Position numbers and translations under genes: made by a program. Below, in pieces: positions 44,881-54,540 of a DNA stretch of 64,000 bases. How positions within the stretch are numbered: the first letter of the stretch is position 1; every line of letters starts with the position of its first letter. The notes below the pieces were generated by a model. The model worked only from the letters and a program-made list of their open reading frames with translations, was not told the DNA's origin and did not search any database. Source of the DNA: Pseudomonas sp. 21 (GTDB taxonomy: Bacteria > Pseudomonadota > Gammaproteobacteria > Pseudomonadales > Pseudomonadaceae); NCBI RefSeq assembly GCF_000955805.1, contig NZ_JYOA01000003.1:224237-288236 (forward strand), written 5' to 3'.

Positions 44881-47800
44881 ATGAAGGAACATGACAACGG
44901 CTCGATTCGTAAACTGGCCAGCACGTCGCTGCGCCTGAACGTCGTGCTGCTGTGCGCCGTCTCCCTCGCCCTGATGCTGGTGGGGGCCTGCTACTGGGCG
45001 CTCGGCCGGGTGGTGCAGGAAGAGCGGGACAAGGTGCATTTCCACTTCACCCGGCTGGTGGGGGATATCCACGAGCACGAGGCCTTCCTCAACCGAGTCG
45101 CCCAGCAGAGCGACGAGTCCACGCAGCGCCAGGACCTGGACGTGGTCCCGCTGCAGCGGCGCATGCTGAGCCGTGAGAACGGCATGGAGATCCACGAAGG
45201 CCGGGAGTTTTCCTTCGCCATGTCCTTCACCCTGGCGCAACTGGTGCGGCCCAGTCCGCAGGAGCGGCCCGGCACCTTCTCCTTCGGCGTGATGCTGACC
45301 AATTTCTACAGCAGCTACTGGAGCACCTCGTCCTTTCCTTCGCCGCAGGTACTGGTCGTCGACCTGCACGGGCCCACCAGCCTGGCGGTGCCCTCGATTG
45401 GCAACTTCCGTGGGCAACGGCCACTGACGCGGGGCAATTACCTGCAGGTCATCGAGCGGGTGCATGAAACGCTGGAGGAACGCGCGCCCAAGCGCAGCGA
45501 CACGCAGGTGCATTGGGCGCAGGCGCAGGCCTATACGGGGGGCGGGACTCGCGAGCTGCTGGCCTACGTCAGCCTCGACCTGCCCGATGCGCTGTGGTGG
45601 GAATCGGACCTGGACCGCCGCGTCGTCGCCGTGTCGCTGCTGGACCTGGGGCGTATCAACGACCTTGAGCAGGTACTCGACCGCCCGGTGTTCGACGAGC
45701 TGGAGCTGATCTCGCCGGCAGGACAGGTGCTGATCGACTTCCCCGGTGGCGAGAAGGATTACCGCGACGGCCTGAACGTCAGCGTCGACGGCCTGGTGTT
45801 CAAGGTCCGCAGCGAGTTCACGGGCGGCTGGACCGCCCTCTATCGTCTGAGCTACGCCAGTTTCTTCCGCTACGCCAAATGGCAGTTCCTCGGTGGACTG
45901 GCGCTGATCCTGGGCAGCCTCGCCGGAGGCTGGTTCGCCATTCGCTGGTACTCGCGGCGGGTGATCAAGCCGGCAAGGCGCGCGCACCTGGATATCGTCG
46001 AGAGCCATGCCTTCAGCCTGGCGGTGATCCAGACCGCGCCGGTGGCGCTGTGCGTGTTGCGCCATGACAGCCACCAGGTGGTGATGCAGAACCGCCTGGC
46101 CGAGCAGTGGCTGGGCGACGCCGAGGCCATCACCCGCATCAGCCGGGATTGGGACCTCGGCGGAAGGGGCGGCGAGGGCAGCGGCGAGCTGGTCTTCGAG
46201 GTAGAAGGACGCGCCCTGCATGCCAGCTTCGCGCCGACCCGCTACCGGGGCGAGAATGTGGTGCTCTGCGCCTTCAACGACATCAGCGCGCACAAGCAGG
46301 CGCAGCAGATGCTGGCCGACGCCAAACTCACGGCGGATGCCGCCAGCGAGGCGAAATCGGTGTTCCTCGCCACCATGAGCCACGAAATCCGCACGCCGCT
46401 CTATGGTGTGCTGGGCACCCTGGAGCTGCTCGGACTGACCGAGCTGACCGGCCAGCAGCGCGACTACCTCGCGACTATCCAGCGGTCCTCCGCCACCCTG
46501 TTGCAACTGATCAGTGACATCCTCGACGTATCCAAGATCGAGGCCGGGCAGATGGCCCTGGAGGTGGTGGAGTTCAATCCGCTGGAACTGGCCGAGGACG
46601 TGGTCGTCGGGTACGCCGGCGTCGCCGAGGGCAAGGAGTTGCAGCTGTACGCCTGCATCGATGCGAACGTTCCCGGCCTGGTGCGCGGCGACGCCGTGCG
46701 CATCCGGCAGGTGCTCGCCAACCTGCTGAGCAACGCGCTGAAGTTCACCGACATCGGCCGAGTGGTGCTGCGCCTGCGCATCGTCGCTGGCGAGGCGGGC
46801 GCGACGGCCCTGCAGTGGCAGGTGACGGATACCGGCATCGGCATGTCCGACGCCCAGCAGCAGCGGTTGTTCGAGCCGTTCTACCAGGCCCATGGCCATG
46901 AGCACACGGTCAGTGGGACGGGCCTTGGTCTGTCGATCTGTGCGCGGCTCAGCGAGTTGATGGGTGGCCAGCTGCGCGTGGTGAGCGAAACCGGGCTGGG
47001 CAGCAGCTTCACCTTCACCCTGGCGTTGCCGCTGCTGGAGCGCGCCCAGCCGCTGGCCGATGCCGCCCCGCTGTTGCCGAAGCCGGTCTACGTGCGCGCA
47101 CCGGTGAAGGAGCTGGCGCAGAGTCTGGCGGCATGGATCGATTGCTGGGGCGGCTCTGCCTTGGTTCAGGAAGAACTGCCGGCGGACGTTCCGCCAGGTG
47201 CCATATTGCTGGACCTGCTCGAAGCCGATGACGAGCCGCTCTGGAGTGGCCCACGGGTCCGTGCACTGACCGGGGGCAGCGTGCAGCCGCAAGCGTCGGC
47301 GCAGGGGTGGGAGGTCAGCCTCTATCACCTGGCCGGCATCGCCCAGGCCTTGCGCCTGGCGCAGCAGGGCGGAGGTGGTGAGGCCCGGCAGGCTCCCCGC
47401 GTCGGCCGTCTGGGCAAGCTCGGCCTGCGGGTATTGGTGGCCGAGGACAATCCGATCAACCAGGCGCTGCTCAAGGAACAGCTCGAAGAGCTGGGCTGCC
47501 GCGTTACCCTCACCAGCAATGGCCGCGAGGCACTGCAGCGCTGGGCGCCCGGCGCCTTCGACGCGCTGCTGACCGATGTGAACATGCCGGTGATGAATGG
47601 CTACGAGCTGGTGGGAGAACTGCGCCGCCAGGACAATTGGTTGCCTATCATCGGCGTCACCGCCAACGCCCTGCGTGAGGAAGGCGAGCGTTGCATGGCG
47701 GTGGGGATGAACGCCTGGCTGGTCAAGCCGATGAGCCTGCGCACGCTGCACGACGGGTTGCTCAAGGTCTGCGGCCATGAGGTAGCCGGGCCGGCAGAAA

Positions 47801-48111
47801 GCCAATTGCAGGACCCGGCGCCGGCGGAGGACCGCATCCAGGTCTCGGAGAAGATGCGCGAGCTGTTCCTGCGGACCATGCGCCAGGATATGCAGGGTGT
47901 GACCGATGCCCTGCACGTCAGCGACCTTGCGACTGTTCGTCAACAGGTGCACCGCCTGCGCGGCGCACTTGCAGTGGTCCAGGCCCATGGTCTGAGTGAT
48001 GCCTGTGGCGCGGTGGAGGAGGCGCTGATCGCGCAGCCCGCCGGGCCGGAACTGTCCGCGGCGGTGAACGCGCTGCTGGGACGAATCGAGTCGGCCCTGG
48101 CCAGTCTCTGA
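44881..48111 (+). CDS. rcsC: Hybrid sensor kinase with Hpt domain, RcsC-like
   Basis: Unorthodox hybrid kinase of 1076 residues. TM1 (about 20-42), a long periplasmic region, TM2 (about 340-360), a PAS-like region nearly matching that of the pvrS product ([15 protein letters not shown]), HisKA H501, HATPase, an alpha-beta-loop-like stretch, a receiver with D899 ([14 protein letters not shown]) and a C-terminal Hpt with H1024 ([11 protein letters not shown]). The full H-D-H relay can end on the RcsB-like protein encoded next. Start codon is uncertain: ATG 44881 gives the normal short N-terminus; 44803 or 44872 are possible. The two kinases are clearly paralogous from the PAS region onward. Confidence 0.72.
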   Translation: MKEHDNGSIRKLASTSLRLNVVLLCAVSLALMLVGACYWALGRVVQEERDKVHFHFTRLVGDIHEHEAFLNRVAQQSDESTQRQDLDVVPLQRRMLSRENGMEIHEGREFSFAMSFTLAQLVRPSPQERPGTFSFGVMLTNFYSSYWSTSSFPSPQVLVVDLHGPTSLAVPSIGNFRGQRPLTRGNYLQVIERVHETLEERAPKRSDTQVHWAQAQAYTGGGTRELLAYVSLDLPDALWWESDLDRRVVAVSLLDLGRINDLEQVLDRPVFDELELISPAGQVLIDFPGGEKDYRDGLNVSVDGLVFKVRSEFTGGWTALYRLSYASFFRYAKWQFLGGLALILGSLAGGWFAIRWYSRRVIKPARRAHLDIVESHAFSLAVIQTAPVALCVLRHDSHQVVMQNRLAEQWLGDAEAITRISRDWDLGGRGGEGSGELVFEVEGRALHASFAPTRYRGENVVLCAFNDISAHKQAQQMLADAKLTADAASEAKSVFLATMSHEIRTPLYGVLGTLELLGLTELTGQQRDYLATIQRSSATLLQLISDILDVSKIEAGQMALEVVEFNPLELAEDVVVGYAGVAEGKELQLYACIDANVPGLVRGDAVRIRQVLANLLSNALKFTDIGRVVLRLRIVAGEAGATALQWQVTDTGIGMSDAQQQRLFEPFYQAHGHEHTVSGTGLGLSICARLSELMGGQLRVVSETGLGSSFTFTLALPLLERAQPLADAAPLLPKPVYVRAPVKELAQSLAAWIDCWGGSALVQEELPADVPPGAILLDLLEADDEPLWSGPRVRALTGGSVQPQASAQGWEVSLYHLAGIAQALRLAQQGGGGEARQAPRVGRLGKLGLRVLVAEDNPINQALLKEQLEELGCRVTLTSNGREALQRWAPGAFDALLTDVNMPVMNGYELVGELRRQDNWLPIIGVTANALREEGERCMAVGMNAWLVKPMSLRTLHDGLLKVCGHEVAGPAESQLQDPAPAEDRIQVSEKMRELFLRTMRQDMQGVTDALHVSDLATVRQQVHRLRGALAVVQAHGLSDACGAVEEALIAQPAGPELSAAVNALLGRIESALASL

Positions 48112-48202
48112 GAGCCTGGCCGGTATCCGGGGCTACTCTTGAAGAGTGGCCGTGCCCCTGTGGCCGGCCGACGATCGCAAACGTTGGGACACAAGAAAAC
48201 TC

Positions 48203-48853
48203 ATGGAAAAAGTCAGAGTGGCACTAGCGGACGACCATCCCATCGTCCTGATGGGGGTTCGCGAGGTGATCGAACGGGATGATCGCTTCGAGGTGATCGG
48301 CGAAGCGCACAACTCCAGCGAGCTGGTGGCCCTGTACCGCGAGCAGCGGCCGGCCATCGTCATCACCGACTACAACATGCCGGGCGACCAGACCTATGGC
48401 GATGGCATCAAGCTGATCGAGTTCCTGCTGCGCAACTTCCCCGGCACGCGCATCCTGATCCTCACCATGCTGTCCAACCCGCTGATCCTCTCCAGCCTCT
48501 ACGACCTGGGGGTGTCGGGGGTGATCCTGAAGAATGGCGACCTCGACGAGATCCTGGTGGCGCTCAAGGCATTGTCCCAGGATCGCATCTACCGGGGGCC
48601 GGGCATGCAGTCCTCGAGCAGCGTGCTGTCCAGCGGGGACGATGTGGAGGGGCGCATCGCCAGCCTGTCGGTCAAGGAGTACGAAGTGCTGCGCCACTTC
48701 GTCTCGGGGATGAGTGTGCGTGACATCGCCCTGCTGCTGAACCGCAGTGTGAAGACGGTGAGCGCGCAGAAGATCTCCGCCATGCGCAAGCTGGATGTGG
48801 ATACCGACCAGGCGCTGCTGACGTTCTGCGTGATGGCGAATCTGTTTCAGTAA
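48203..48853 (+). CDS. rcsB: NarL-type response regulator, RcsB/RocA-like
   Basis: Response regulator of 216 residues: receiver (1-122) with D56 (VITDYNMPG) and a LuxR-type helix-turn-helix (about 148-205, LSVKEYEVLRHFVSGMSVRD, NRSVKTVSAQKISAMRKL). It is the natural output of the Hpt-bearing kinase just upstream. In PA14 RcsB activates cupD transcription; here the fimbrial operon lies next to it in convergent orientation. The ATG at 48203 begins at conserved MEKVRVALADDHP; a longer frame from 48146 is not supported. Confidence 0.78.
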   Translation: MEKVRVALADDHPIVLMGVREVIERDDRFEVIGEAHNSSELVALYREQRPAIVITDYNMPGDQTYGDGIKLIEFLLRNFPGTRILILTMLSNPLILSSLYDLGVSGVILKNGDLDEILVALKALSQDRIYRGPGMQSSSSVLSSGDDVEGRIASLSVKEYEVLRHFVSGMSVRDIALLLNRSVKTVSAQKISAMRKLDVDTDQALLTFCVMANLFQ

Positions 48854-48872
48854 GTCGGGCCCAGGATGCGCC

Positions 48873-48896
48873 TGTAGGAGCGAGCTTGCTCGCGAA
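48873..48896. repeat. Single REP element, GAGCTTGCTC type
   Basis: TGTAGGAGCGAGCTTGCTCG with the following CGAA is one arm of the family that forms complete pairs at 57785 and 61456. Here it is alone, in the convergent gap after rcsB. Confidence 0.75.
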
Positions 48897-48967
48897 CTGC
48901 CGCGATGCTGAAGTCCATGGTAGGCCAACTGTCCTCTTCCTGAGGCTCCGCACCTGCCAGATCAAGA

Positions 48968-49006
48968 GCCCCTCACCCTAACCCTCTCCCGCAAGCGGGA
49001 GAGGGG
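48968..49006. terminator. Long palindrome between rcsB and the fimbrial operon
   Basis: CCCTCTCCCGC, loop AA and GCGGGAGAGGG form an 11-bp perfect stem (48982-49005), preceded by CCCCTCACCCTAA. Palindromes of this type are dispersed repeats in Pseudomonas genomes and may serve as a shared terminator for the convergent transcripts. No T tract follows. Confidence 0.55.
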
Positions 49007-49063
49007 ACTGTTCGGTGCAGAAACAAACGATGGCGTCAGCCGGCACGGACGGGTGCCTCTCTC

Positions 49064-49783
49064 TCAGCGCAGCTCGGCCTCGCCCTGCTGGCTGTTCCCG
49101 CCATCGTCGATCCACAGGTAGCGCACTTCGCCAGCGCTGGCCGGCAAGGCCTGGGTAGGCGCCAGTGTGCGCCGTGAGAATGGCGGCAGCAGTTCGGCCG
49201 GCAGCGGTGAGCCGGCGTTGCCCTGGCGCACTTCGGCGCCGGCCAGGGTGATGAAGTAGGCGGTGGGGTTTTCCACCTGCACCGCAGTGCCGGCCCTTCG
49301 GAAAACCAGCTGGCGTGGAGCCTCTTCAGCGTCTTTCGCCAGGGCGCGCGGCCGATAGATGACCTTCATCTGCGTGCGCAGGGTGACGGTCAGGCGCGAC
49401 TGTCCCTCGGCCAGCGGATCGCTGGATTGCGGCGGAATTTCGTAGAGGTTGAGCCAGTACAGCGACTCGCGGTCCCTGGGCATCGCCTCGCCGGTGTAGA
49501 GCAGGCGCAGGCTGCGCTGCTGGCCGGGGTTCAGGCGGAAGACCGGGGGCAGAGGCATGATCGGCGCCTGCGCGGTTTCCGGGCTGGATTCAAGTTCGCC
49601 GTCGTCGATCCAGGTCTGCACGATGACCGGATAGGGGTTCTGGTTGGCCAGTGCCAGGGAGGCTTCGCGCTGGCCCTCGTCGAAGATCACCCGGGTGCGC
49701 TCGGCGGTGACGCCCGCGTGGGCGCTGGCGCCGACCAGCAGCGCCAGGCCGAGGAGGGCGCCGCGCAGGCGGTTACTGAACAC
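49064..49783 (-). CDS. Fimbrial periplasmic chaperone (second, CupA5/CupD5-like)
   Basis: PapD-like periplasmic chaperone of 239 residues. Signal peptide (1-23, SAHA), then the two Ig-like domains with VTAERTRVIFDEGQREASL at the start, NPYPVIVQTWIDDGE, FRLNPGQQRSLRLLYTGEAMPRDRESLYWLNLYEIPP (the chaperone signature region) and KVIYRP. Last gene of the operon; its start overlaps the adhesin stop by 11 bases. Chaperone-usher clusters of the CupA/CupD type carry such a second chaperone, probably for the tip subunit. Confidence 0.9.
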   Translation of the reverse strand: MFSNRLRGALLGLALLVGASAHAGVTAERTRVIFDEGQREASLALANQNPYPVIVQTWIDDGELESSPETAQAPIMPLPPVFRLNPGQQRSLRLLYTGEAMPRDRESLYWLNLYEIPPQSSDPLAEGQSRLTVTLRTQMKVIYRPRALAKDAEEAPRQLVFRRAGTAVQVENPTAYFITLAGAEVRQGNAGSPLPAELLPPFSRRTLAPTQALPASAGEVRYLWIDDGGNSQQGEAELR

Positions 49784-51119
49784 GGATCACCACCTGCGCG
49801 GTGGCTTCCACGCGGCCGGGGGTGACGGTGGGCATGCTGCCGAGGCTGAGCTTCTCCAGGCGGGCGCGGAAGGTTTCGCTGTACTGCGAGATGCCACCGA
49901 CCTCGCCGGTCTTGTTCGAGGCGTTGCCGATCACCGGGTACCAGCCGCGCGCTTCGGCGTTGCTACCGTTGGCAGAGTCTTCATTGGCCAGCAGGTTCAT
50001 CTCGCTGCCGTTGCGCAGCAGGCGAATGCCGACGCCCTGGGCGACGCCTGGCTGGCCGTAGCGGTCGGAGACGAGGTAGGAGAGGCCGCCGTTGCCGTTC
50101 ACCAGGCCCAGGGACGAGGACGCGGCCAGGGCCCCGGCGGAGACCTTGATGCCCAGTGCGGTGCCGTTGACGGCGGTGCTGTTGATGACGCCGGTCTGGC
50201 ATTTGAAGGCGACTTCGAAGGGCATTTCGCGGCTGGCGCCGGCGTTGATCTCGCCGATGGAGATCGACGGGAAGACCACGTGCGGGGTGACGTTGGTGAT
50301 GGCGCAGGTGGGGTAGCGCTTGAGGGTCATGAAGTTGTACAGGCCGATGGCGCCGGGCCAGTTGGCGTGCCAGCCGGACCAGTTGCCGTAGTGGGTCTGG
50401 CCGACGTTGGGGTAGGACAGGCCCGGCCCCTTGATGGCGATGTAGCCCGCCTGCTGCGTATAGAGGTACCGCTGCGAGGCGATGGTCGCCGAGTAGTAGC
50501 GGGTGCTTTCCAGCGGGGCGCGGAACAGTTCGGCGCGCACGGCGCTCAGATTCTTCGCCTTGACCAGCTGGAAGCCGCGCGAGTCGATATCCAGCCCGGT
50601 GAGCAGGCGCTCGCGCCAGATGTCGGTAAAGTACTGGCCGGTTTCGACGTGGGTCAGGCGCAGCAGCACGTTGGGCCAGGCGGTGCGATAGGCGGCTGGC
50701 AGGCCGATGGAGTTGCCGACGCTGTCGCCACCCTGGTACCAGCCGCTGTAGAGGTCGTCGGCGTTGGTGGAGAACATTTCGAAGACCTCGTCACCGGCCG
50801 CGCAGCGGAAGAATACGCGCTCGGGGTCGTAGCCTGCGGTGACGCCGTACTGGGTGAGCGGGGCGACCGAGCTGGCGATGAGGGTGCCATCGGGCTGGAA
50901 GCTGGCGTCGGTGACGTTGATCACGCTGGGCAGGCCGAGCGGGCCGTTGCAGGTATCGCAGGCGCCGGCCCAACTGCCGGCGGTGCCCTCCCCGGGGCGG
51001 ATCTGGTAGGTCAGGGTGGTGGTCGCGGTGCCCACGCCGGTGACCTTGTAGCAGGTGGCCCAGGCGCTTGGTGCAAGCAGCAGGGCGAGCAGCGGCAGGC
51101 TGCGCAGGATGGGGTTCAT
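49773..51119 (-). CDS. Fimbrial tip adhesin (CupA4/CupD4-like)
   Basis: Exported protein of 448 residues: signal peptide (1-21), a long N-terminal putative receptor-binding domain with a CDTC pair, and a C-terminal pilin domain (about 290-448) starting at CAITNVTPHVVFPSI and ending with the donor-strand pattern GRVEATAQVVIRVQ. This two-domain build is typical of tip adhesins; the ligand is unknown. ATGA overlap with the usher stop. Confidence 0.85.
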   Translation of the reverse strand: MNPILRSLPLLALLLAPSAWATCYKVTGVGTATTTLTYQIRPGEGTAGSWAGACDTCNGPLGLPSVINVTDASFQPDGTLIASSVAPLTQYGVTAGYDPERVFFRCAAGDEVFEMFSTNADDLYSGWYQGGDSVGNSIGLPAAYRTAWPNVLLRLTHVETGQYFTDIWRERLLTGLDIDSRGFQLVKAKNLSAVRAELFRAPLESTRYYSATIASQRYLYTQQAGYIAIKGPGLSYPNVGQTHYGNWSGWHANWPGAIGLYNFMTLKRYPTCAITNVTPHVVFPSISIGEINAGASREMPFEVAFKCQTGVINSTAVNGTALGIKVSAGALAASSSLGLVNGNGGLSYLVSDRYGQPGVAQGVGIRLLRNGSEMNLLANEDSANGSNAEARGWYPVIGNASNKTGEVGGISQYSETFRARLEKLSLGSMPTVTPGRVEATAQVVIRVQ

Positions 51120-53707
51120 GAAGCCTCCGGTAGGCAGGTCGCCTGCAGGCGCACCAGCACCTGGTCGAGGTCGGCGCCTTTCAAGTCGTATGGGAGCGAG
51201 CAGCGGTCTTCCACCCGATCGCCCCACTGCACGCGCAGGCGGCCCTTCTCTCCTTCGGCGCGGGCATAGACCTGCCCGCCCTGGCCGACCATGCCGATGT
51301 TCACGCCATTGCCGTCGAGCACGTCGGCGCCCAGCGGCAGCGGCTGGCCATCGGGCAGCTTCGCCTGGATCAGCAGCGGGTGGCCGGTGAGGGTCTTGAA
51401 CTCGACGCGCACGGCCGCGCCGGCGTAGGGCGCGATCTTGCGTTCGGTCTCCACCAGTTCGGCGTTCTCGTCGATGCCTTGCGGGTCGAGGCTGATGGGG
51501 TTGTAGCGGTAGGGCGATAGCGACGGCACCACGGCGTAGCCGTTGCTGTCCACCCGCGCGCCCTGGCCGCCGCGCACGCCGGCGCCGCTGGCGCCCTTGG
51601 CTTCCACCAGGGCGAAGGTGTCGCCGACGTAGGGACCGAGGGTCAGGCCGCCGCTATGCAGTACTGCCGCGCCGCGCATGCCGCCGTTGACCTGGCGGTA
51701 GCTGGAGCTTTCGGCGTAGCCGGCGTTGAAGGTGGCGACCGAGGTCTGCTGCTGCACGCTGCCGTTGAAGTCCGTGCCCTGGCCTTCGCTGTCGCGCCCG
51801 GCGGAGAGGGCGTAGCTCAGGGAACGGTCTTCGCCCAGGGTGCCGTTGAGACCGGTCTGGTAGGTGCTGCCGCTGCTGTCACCGGAGCGCCGCGAAGCCA
51901 TGGCGCTGAGGTTGGGCGCGCGGCTGGTGGAGCCCAGCGGCATGGACAGGCTCAGGGTCAGGGTGTTGTTGCGGTTGCTGCCGTGCTGCAGGTTGTACTG
52001 CGGCGGCTGGGACGGATCGTAATCGTCGTTCACGTCGCGGTACCAGGTGGTCTGCTGGCGCGAGTAGGACAGGTTGTAGCTGAGCTGGCGCCAGACATTG
52101 GAGTAGCCGACCTGCAGCTGGGTGTCGCGGCTCTTGCCGTCGTAGTAGTCGGCGGTGGAGCCGGACAGGTAGAGGTTGCCGTACTGCCCCAGGCCCTGGT
52201 TGACCAGCAGGGTGAACTGGTTGCGCTGCTTGTAGCTGCTCGAGTCCCAGCTGTCGCCGTGGTCGCTGGCATCGCGGGCGGAGAGTGCATCGCCGAGGTC
52301 GCGGTAGCCTTCGGTGGAATAGCGGTAGCCGGCCAGGGTCAGGGTGGTCTGGGTCGGCTGGAAGGTCCGGCTGTAGTTCAGCCCGACGCGCCAGCCCTGT
52401 TTGCGCTGGTTGTTCTCCACGGTGGCGCTGGAGAAGGTGGTGTTCATGCCGAAGGCGCCGTAGGGCGTGGCCAGCACGCCGCCGCCGAGCACGGCCAGGT
52501 AGTCCTCGGCGACGCGGGTGCCGAGGTTGGCGGTGAGGGCGTTGGTCAGGCCGCGCTGGTAGGTCAGGTCGCCGAACAGGTCGTTGCCGTCGCCGTACTG
52601 GCGCGCCTGGCCGACCGTGGCGCTGTAGCGCGACAGGCCGGGGCGCATGGACTCGGGCACGGCGGAGAAGGGCACGGAGAAGCGCGACACGCTGCCGTCG
52701 GCCTCGATCACCTGCACGTCCAGGTCGCCGTCGTAGGCGGTGCCGTAGAGGTCGTCGATGACGAAGGGACCGGGCGCCACGGTGGTCTCGTGGATCTTCC
52801 GGCCGTTCTGGCTGATCACGACCCGCGCGTTGGTGTTGGCCGTGCCGCGCACTTGCGGTGCGTACTGGCGTTGCGAGTCCGGCAGCATGCGATCGTCGGT
52901 GGCCACGCGCATGCCGCGATAGCCCATGCTGCCAAACAGATTGCCCTCGGTGTAGCTGTCGCCCAGGGTCAGTTCGCTGCGCAGCCCCGGCAGCGCGCGC
53001 TGGGCGTAGGTGCGGATGCTGTTCCAGTCGCTGCGGGTGTTCCCCGCGTAGCTGGAATAGGTGTAGTTGGACTGGTGACGCAGGCGCCACAGGCCGAGGT
53101 TCACGCCGCCGTTCAGGCCCAGGTAGCCGTAGTCCGAGTCGCCGCCGCTGCCGGATCCTTCGAAACTCGAGCGGTAGAGGTTGGCGTCATAGTTGACGAA
53201 GCCCATGGTGCTGCCGGCGTCCCATTCATCCGGGCTGACATAGCCGCGTGGCTTGATGTCGAGCAGTGCCTGGGGGACCGAGAGGTCCAGGCGCAGGCGC
53301 GCGGTGTCGAGGTTCCAGGTCGAGTCGGGCAGACGCTCGGTAAGCCAGTGGCAGATGCCCTGGTCGTCCTTGCCGGCCTTCGGGTCGGGGCGCGCCCCCA
53401 GGCTCTGGCGCAGGAAGCGCTCGCTGAAGCAGGGCTCGGCGCGCTCGCCACGCTGGCGCATTTCCACTTCGGCACGGGTGGCGTACTGACCGTTGAGATA
53501 AAGATCGACGTGGTAGGTGCCGGGGTCCACCTGGTCGGCGCGGTTGAAGCGCTCCAGGCTGCCGCCGGCCAGCCCCGAGCCCATCAGCAGGCTGTCGTCG
53601 AAGCGGTAGTCCGCATCGCCCTGTGCCAGGCCCGCGACCACCATGGCGAGGGCTCCGAGGGTGAAGGGCAGCAGCGGTCCATGGCTGGAGTCAACGCGGC
53701 AGGTCAT
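51116..53707 (-). CDS. Fimbrial outer-membrane usher (CupA3/CupD3-like)
   Basis: Outer-membrane usher of 863 residues. Signal region (1-32), N-domain (YRFDDSLLMGSGLAGGSLER, DPGTYHVDLYLNG), the 24-strand barrel with a middle plug, and C-terminal domains (about 725-863: GHPLLIQAKLPDGQPLPLGA, GMVGQGGQVYARAEG). Four Cys are in usual positions. It secretes and assembles the pilin from chaperone complexes. Overlaps both neighbours: 17 bases with the first chaperone, four with the adhesin. Confidence 0.93.
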   Translation of the reverse strand: MTCRVDSSHGPLLPFTLGALAMVVAGLAQGDADYRFDDSLLMGSGLAGGSLERFNRADQVDPGTYHVDLYLNGQYATRAEVEMRQRGERAEPCFSERFLRQSLGARPDPKAGKDDQGICHWLTERLPDSTWNLDTARLRLDLSVPQALLDIKPRGYVSPDEWDAGSTMGFVNYDANLYRSSFEGSGSGGDSDYGYLGLNGGVNLGLWRLRHQSNYTYSSYAGNTRSDWNSIRTYAQRALPGLRSELTLGDSYTEGNLFGSMGYRGMRVATDDRMLPDSQRQYAPQVRGTANTNARVVISQNGRKIHETTVAPGPFVIDDLYGTAYDGDLDVQVIEADGSVSRFSVPFSAVPESMRPGLSRYSATVGQARQYGDGNDLFGDLTYQRGLTNALTANLGTRVAEDYLAVLGGGVLATPYGAFGMNTTFSSATVENNQRKQGWRVGLNYSRTFQPTQTTLTLAGYRYSTEGYRDLGDALSARDASDHGDSWDSSSYKQRNQFTLLVNQGLGQYGNLYLSGSTADYYDGKSRDTQLQVGYSNVWRQLSYNLSYSRQQTTWYRDVNDDYDPSQPPQYNLQHGSNRNNTLTLSLSMPLGSTSRAPNLSAMASRRSGDSSGSTYQTGLNGTLGEDRSLSYALSAGRDSEGQGTDFNGSVQQQTSVATFNAGYAESSSYRQVNGGMRGAAVLHSGGLTLGPYVGDTFALVEAKGASGAGVRGGQGARVDSNGYAVVPSLSPYRYNPISLDPQGIDENAELVETERKIAPYAGAAVRVEFKTLTGHPLLIQAKLPDGQPLPLGADVLDGNGVNIGMVGQGGQVYARAEGEKGRLRVQWGDRVEDRCSLPYDLKGADLDQVLVRLQATCLPEAS

Positions 53708-54443
53708 GGCGAAGTTCCACTCTTGCGCCGTAGTCGTTGATCAGCAGGGCAGACAGTCGCACGTTGCCTGCGGGCAGGGCGGAGGCTTTGTCCGCTCGCC
53801 ACTGGGCCTGGCCCATGGGCGCGACCATGCTTGGCTGCAGCTTCCACTGGCGCTCGCCGACGCTGAGCGTCGCGCCGCCGAAGGAGGCGTGGTAGCCGGT
53901 CGGGTTTTCCACCTTCACGCTCCAGTCGCCACCGCTCTGCACCAGGGAGAAGCGCAGCTTCTCGGGCAGCTGTTCCGGGCTGCTGGCGATGCCGGCCGGG
54001 CGGTAGAACAGCTTCAGGCGGTTGCGCAGCATCAGCAGCATCTGGTTCTGCTCGGCCTTGGCGGCGTTGCGCGGCGGAATCTGCAGCACATTGAGGTGGA
54101 ACAGCGATTCGCGGTCCTGGGGCAGGCCGGAACCGGTGTAGAGGATGCGCAGGGTCTGGCCGCTGCCGGGCGCCATGCGCGATACCGAAGGGTTCACCAC
54201 GAAGGGGGCCTTGGCGGTATCCGGGGTGGACGCTGGATCGTCGATGTCGATCCAGGCCTGGATGACGTTGGGGAAGCCATCCTTGTTGGTCATCTGCACG
54301 GTCTTTTCCCGCGCGTCGCCGGGATAGATGACACGGGTACCGGTGATCACCACGCTGGCCTGGGCGAGCGTGGCGGTGAAGGCTGCCAGCAGGGCGAGCG
54401 CGAGCGTTGCCGCGCGGAGCGGGCGCAGTGGGAGGGCGTTCAT
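53691..54443 (-). CDS. Fimbrial periplasmic chaperone (first, CupA2/CupD2-like)
   Basis: PapD-like chaperone of 250 residues. Signal peptide (about 1-28, AQA), strand VVITGTRVIYPGDAREKTV, DGFPNVIQAWIDIDDP, MAPGSGQTLRILYTGSGLPQ, RESLFHLNVLQIPP and LKLFYRP are the conserved chaperone elements. The ATG at 54443 follows AGGTGA; an upstream frame is not conserved. It lies 97 bases after the pilin stop, with a hairpin between. Confidence 0.9.
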   Translation of the reverse strand: MNALPLRPLRAATLALALLAAFTATLAQASVVITGTRVIYPGDAREKTVQMTNKDGFPNVIQAWIDIDDPASTPDTAKAPFVVNPSVSRMAPGSGQTLRILYTGSGLPQDRESLFHLNVLQIPPRNAAKAEQNQMLLMLRNRLKLFYRPAGIASSPEQLPEKLRFSLVQSGGDWSVKVENPTGYHASFGGATLSVGERQWKLQPSMVAPMGQAQWRADKASALPAGNVRLSALLINDYGARVELRHDLPR

Positions 54444-54511
54444 CCGGTTCACCTGTCTTGCCGGGGCGTTCGGGGGCGGTGCCCCTGAGCGACGCGGCGC
54501 AATGCGGGAAG

Positions 54512-54534
54512 GCGGCACCGGGGGGCGGTGCCGC
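54512..54534 (-). terminator. Intercistronic stem-loop after the major pilin gene
   Basis: An 8-bp stem GCGGCACC / GGTGCCGC with a 7-base loop lies only six bases after the pilin stop. It has no T tract. Such hairpins commonly protect or partly terminate pilin mRNA so that pilin exceeds chaperone and usher. Confidence 0.55.
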
Positions 54535-54540
54535 GAGGTA

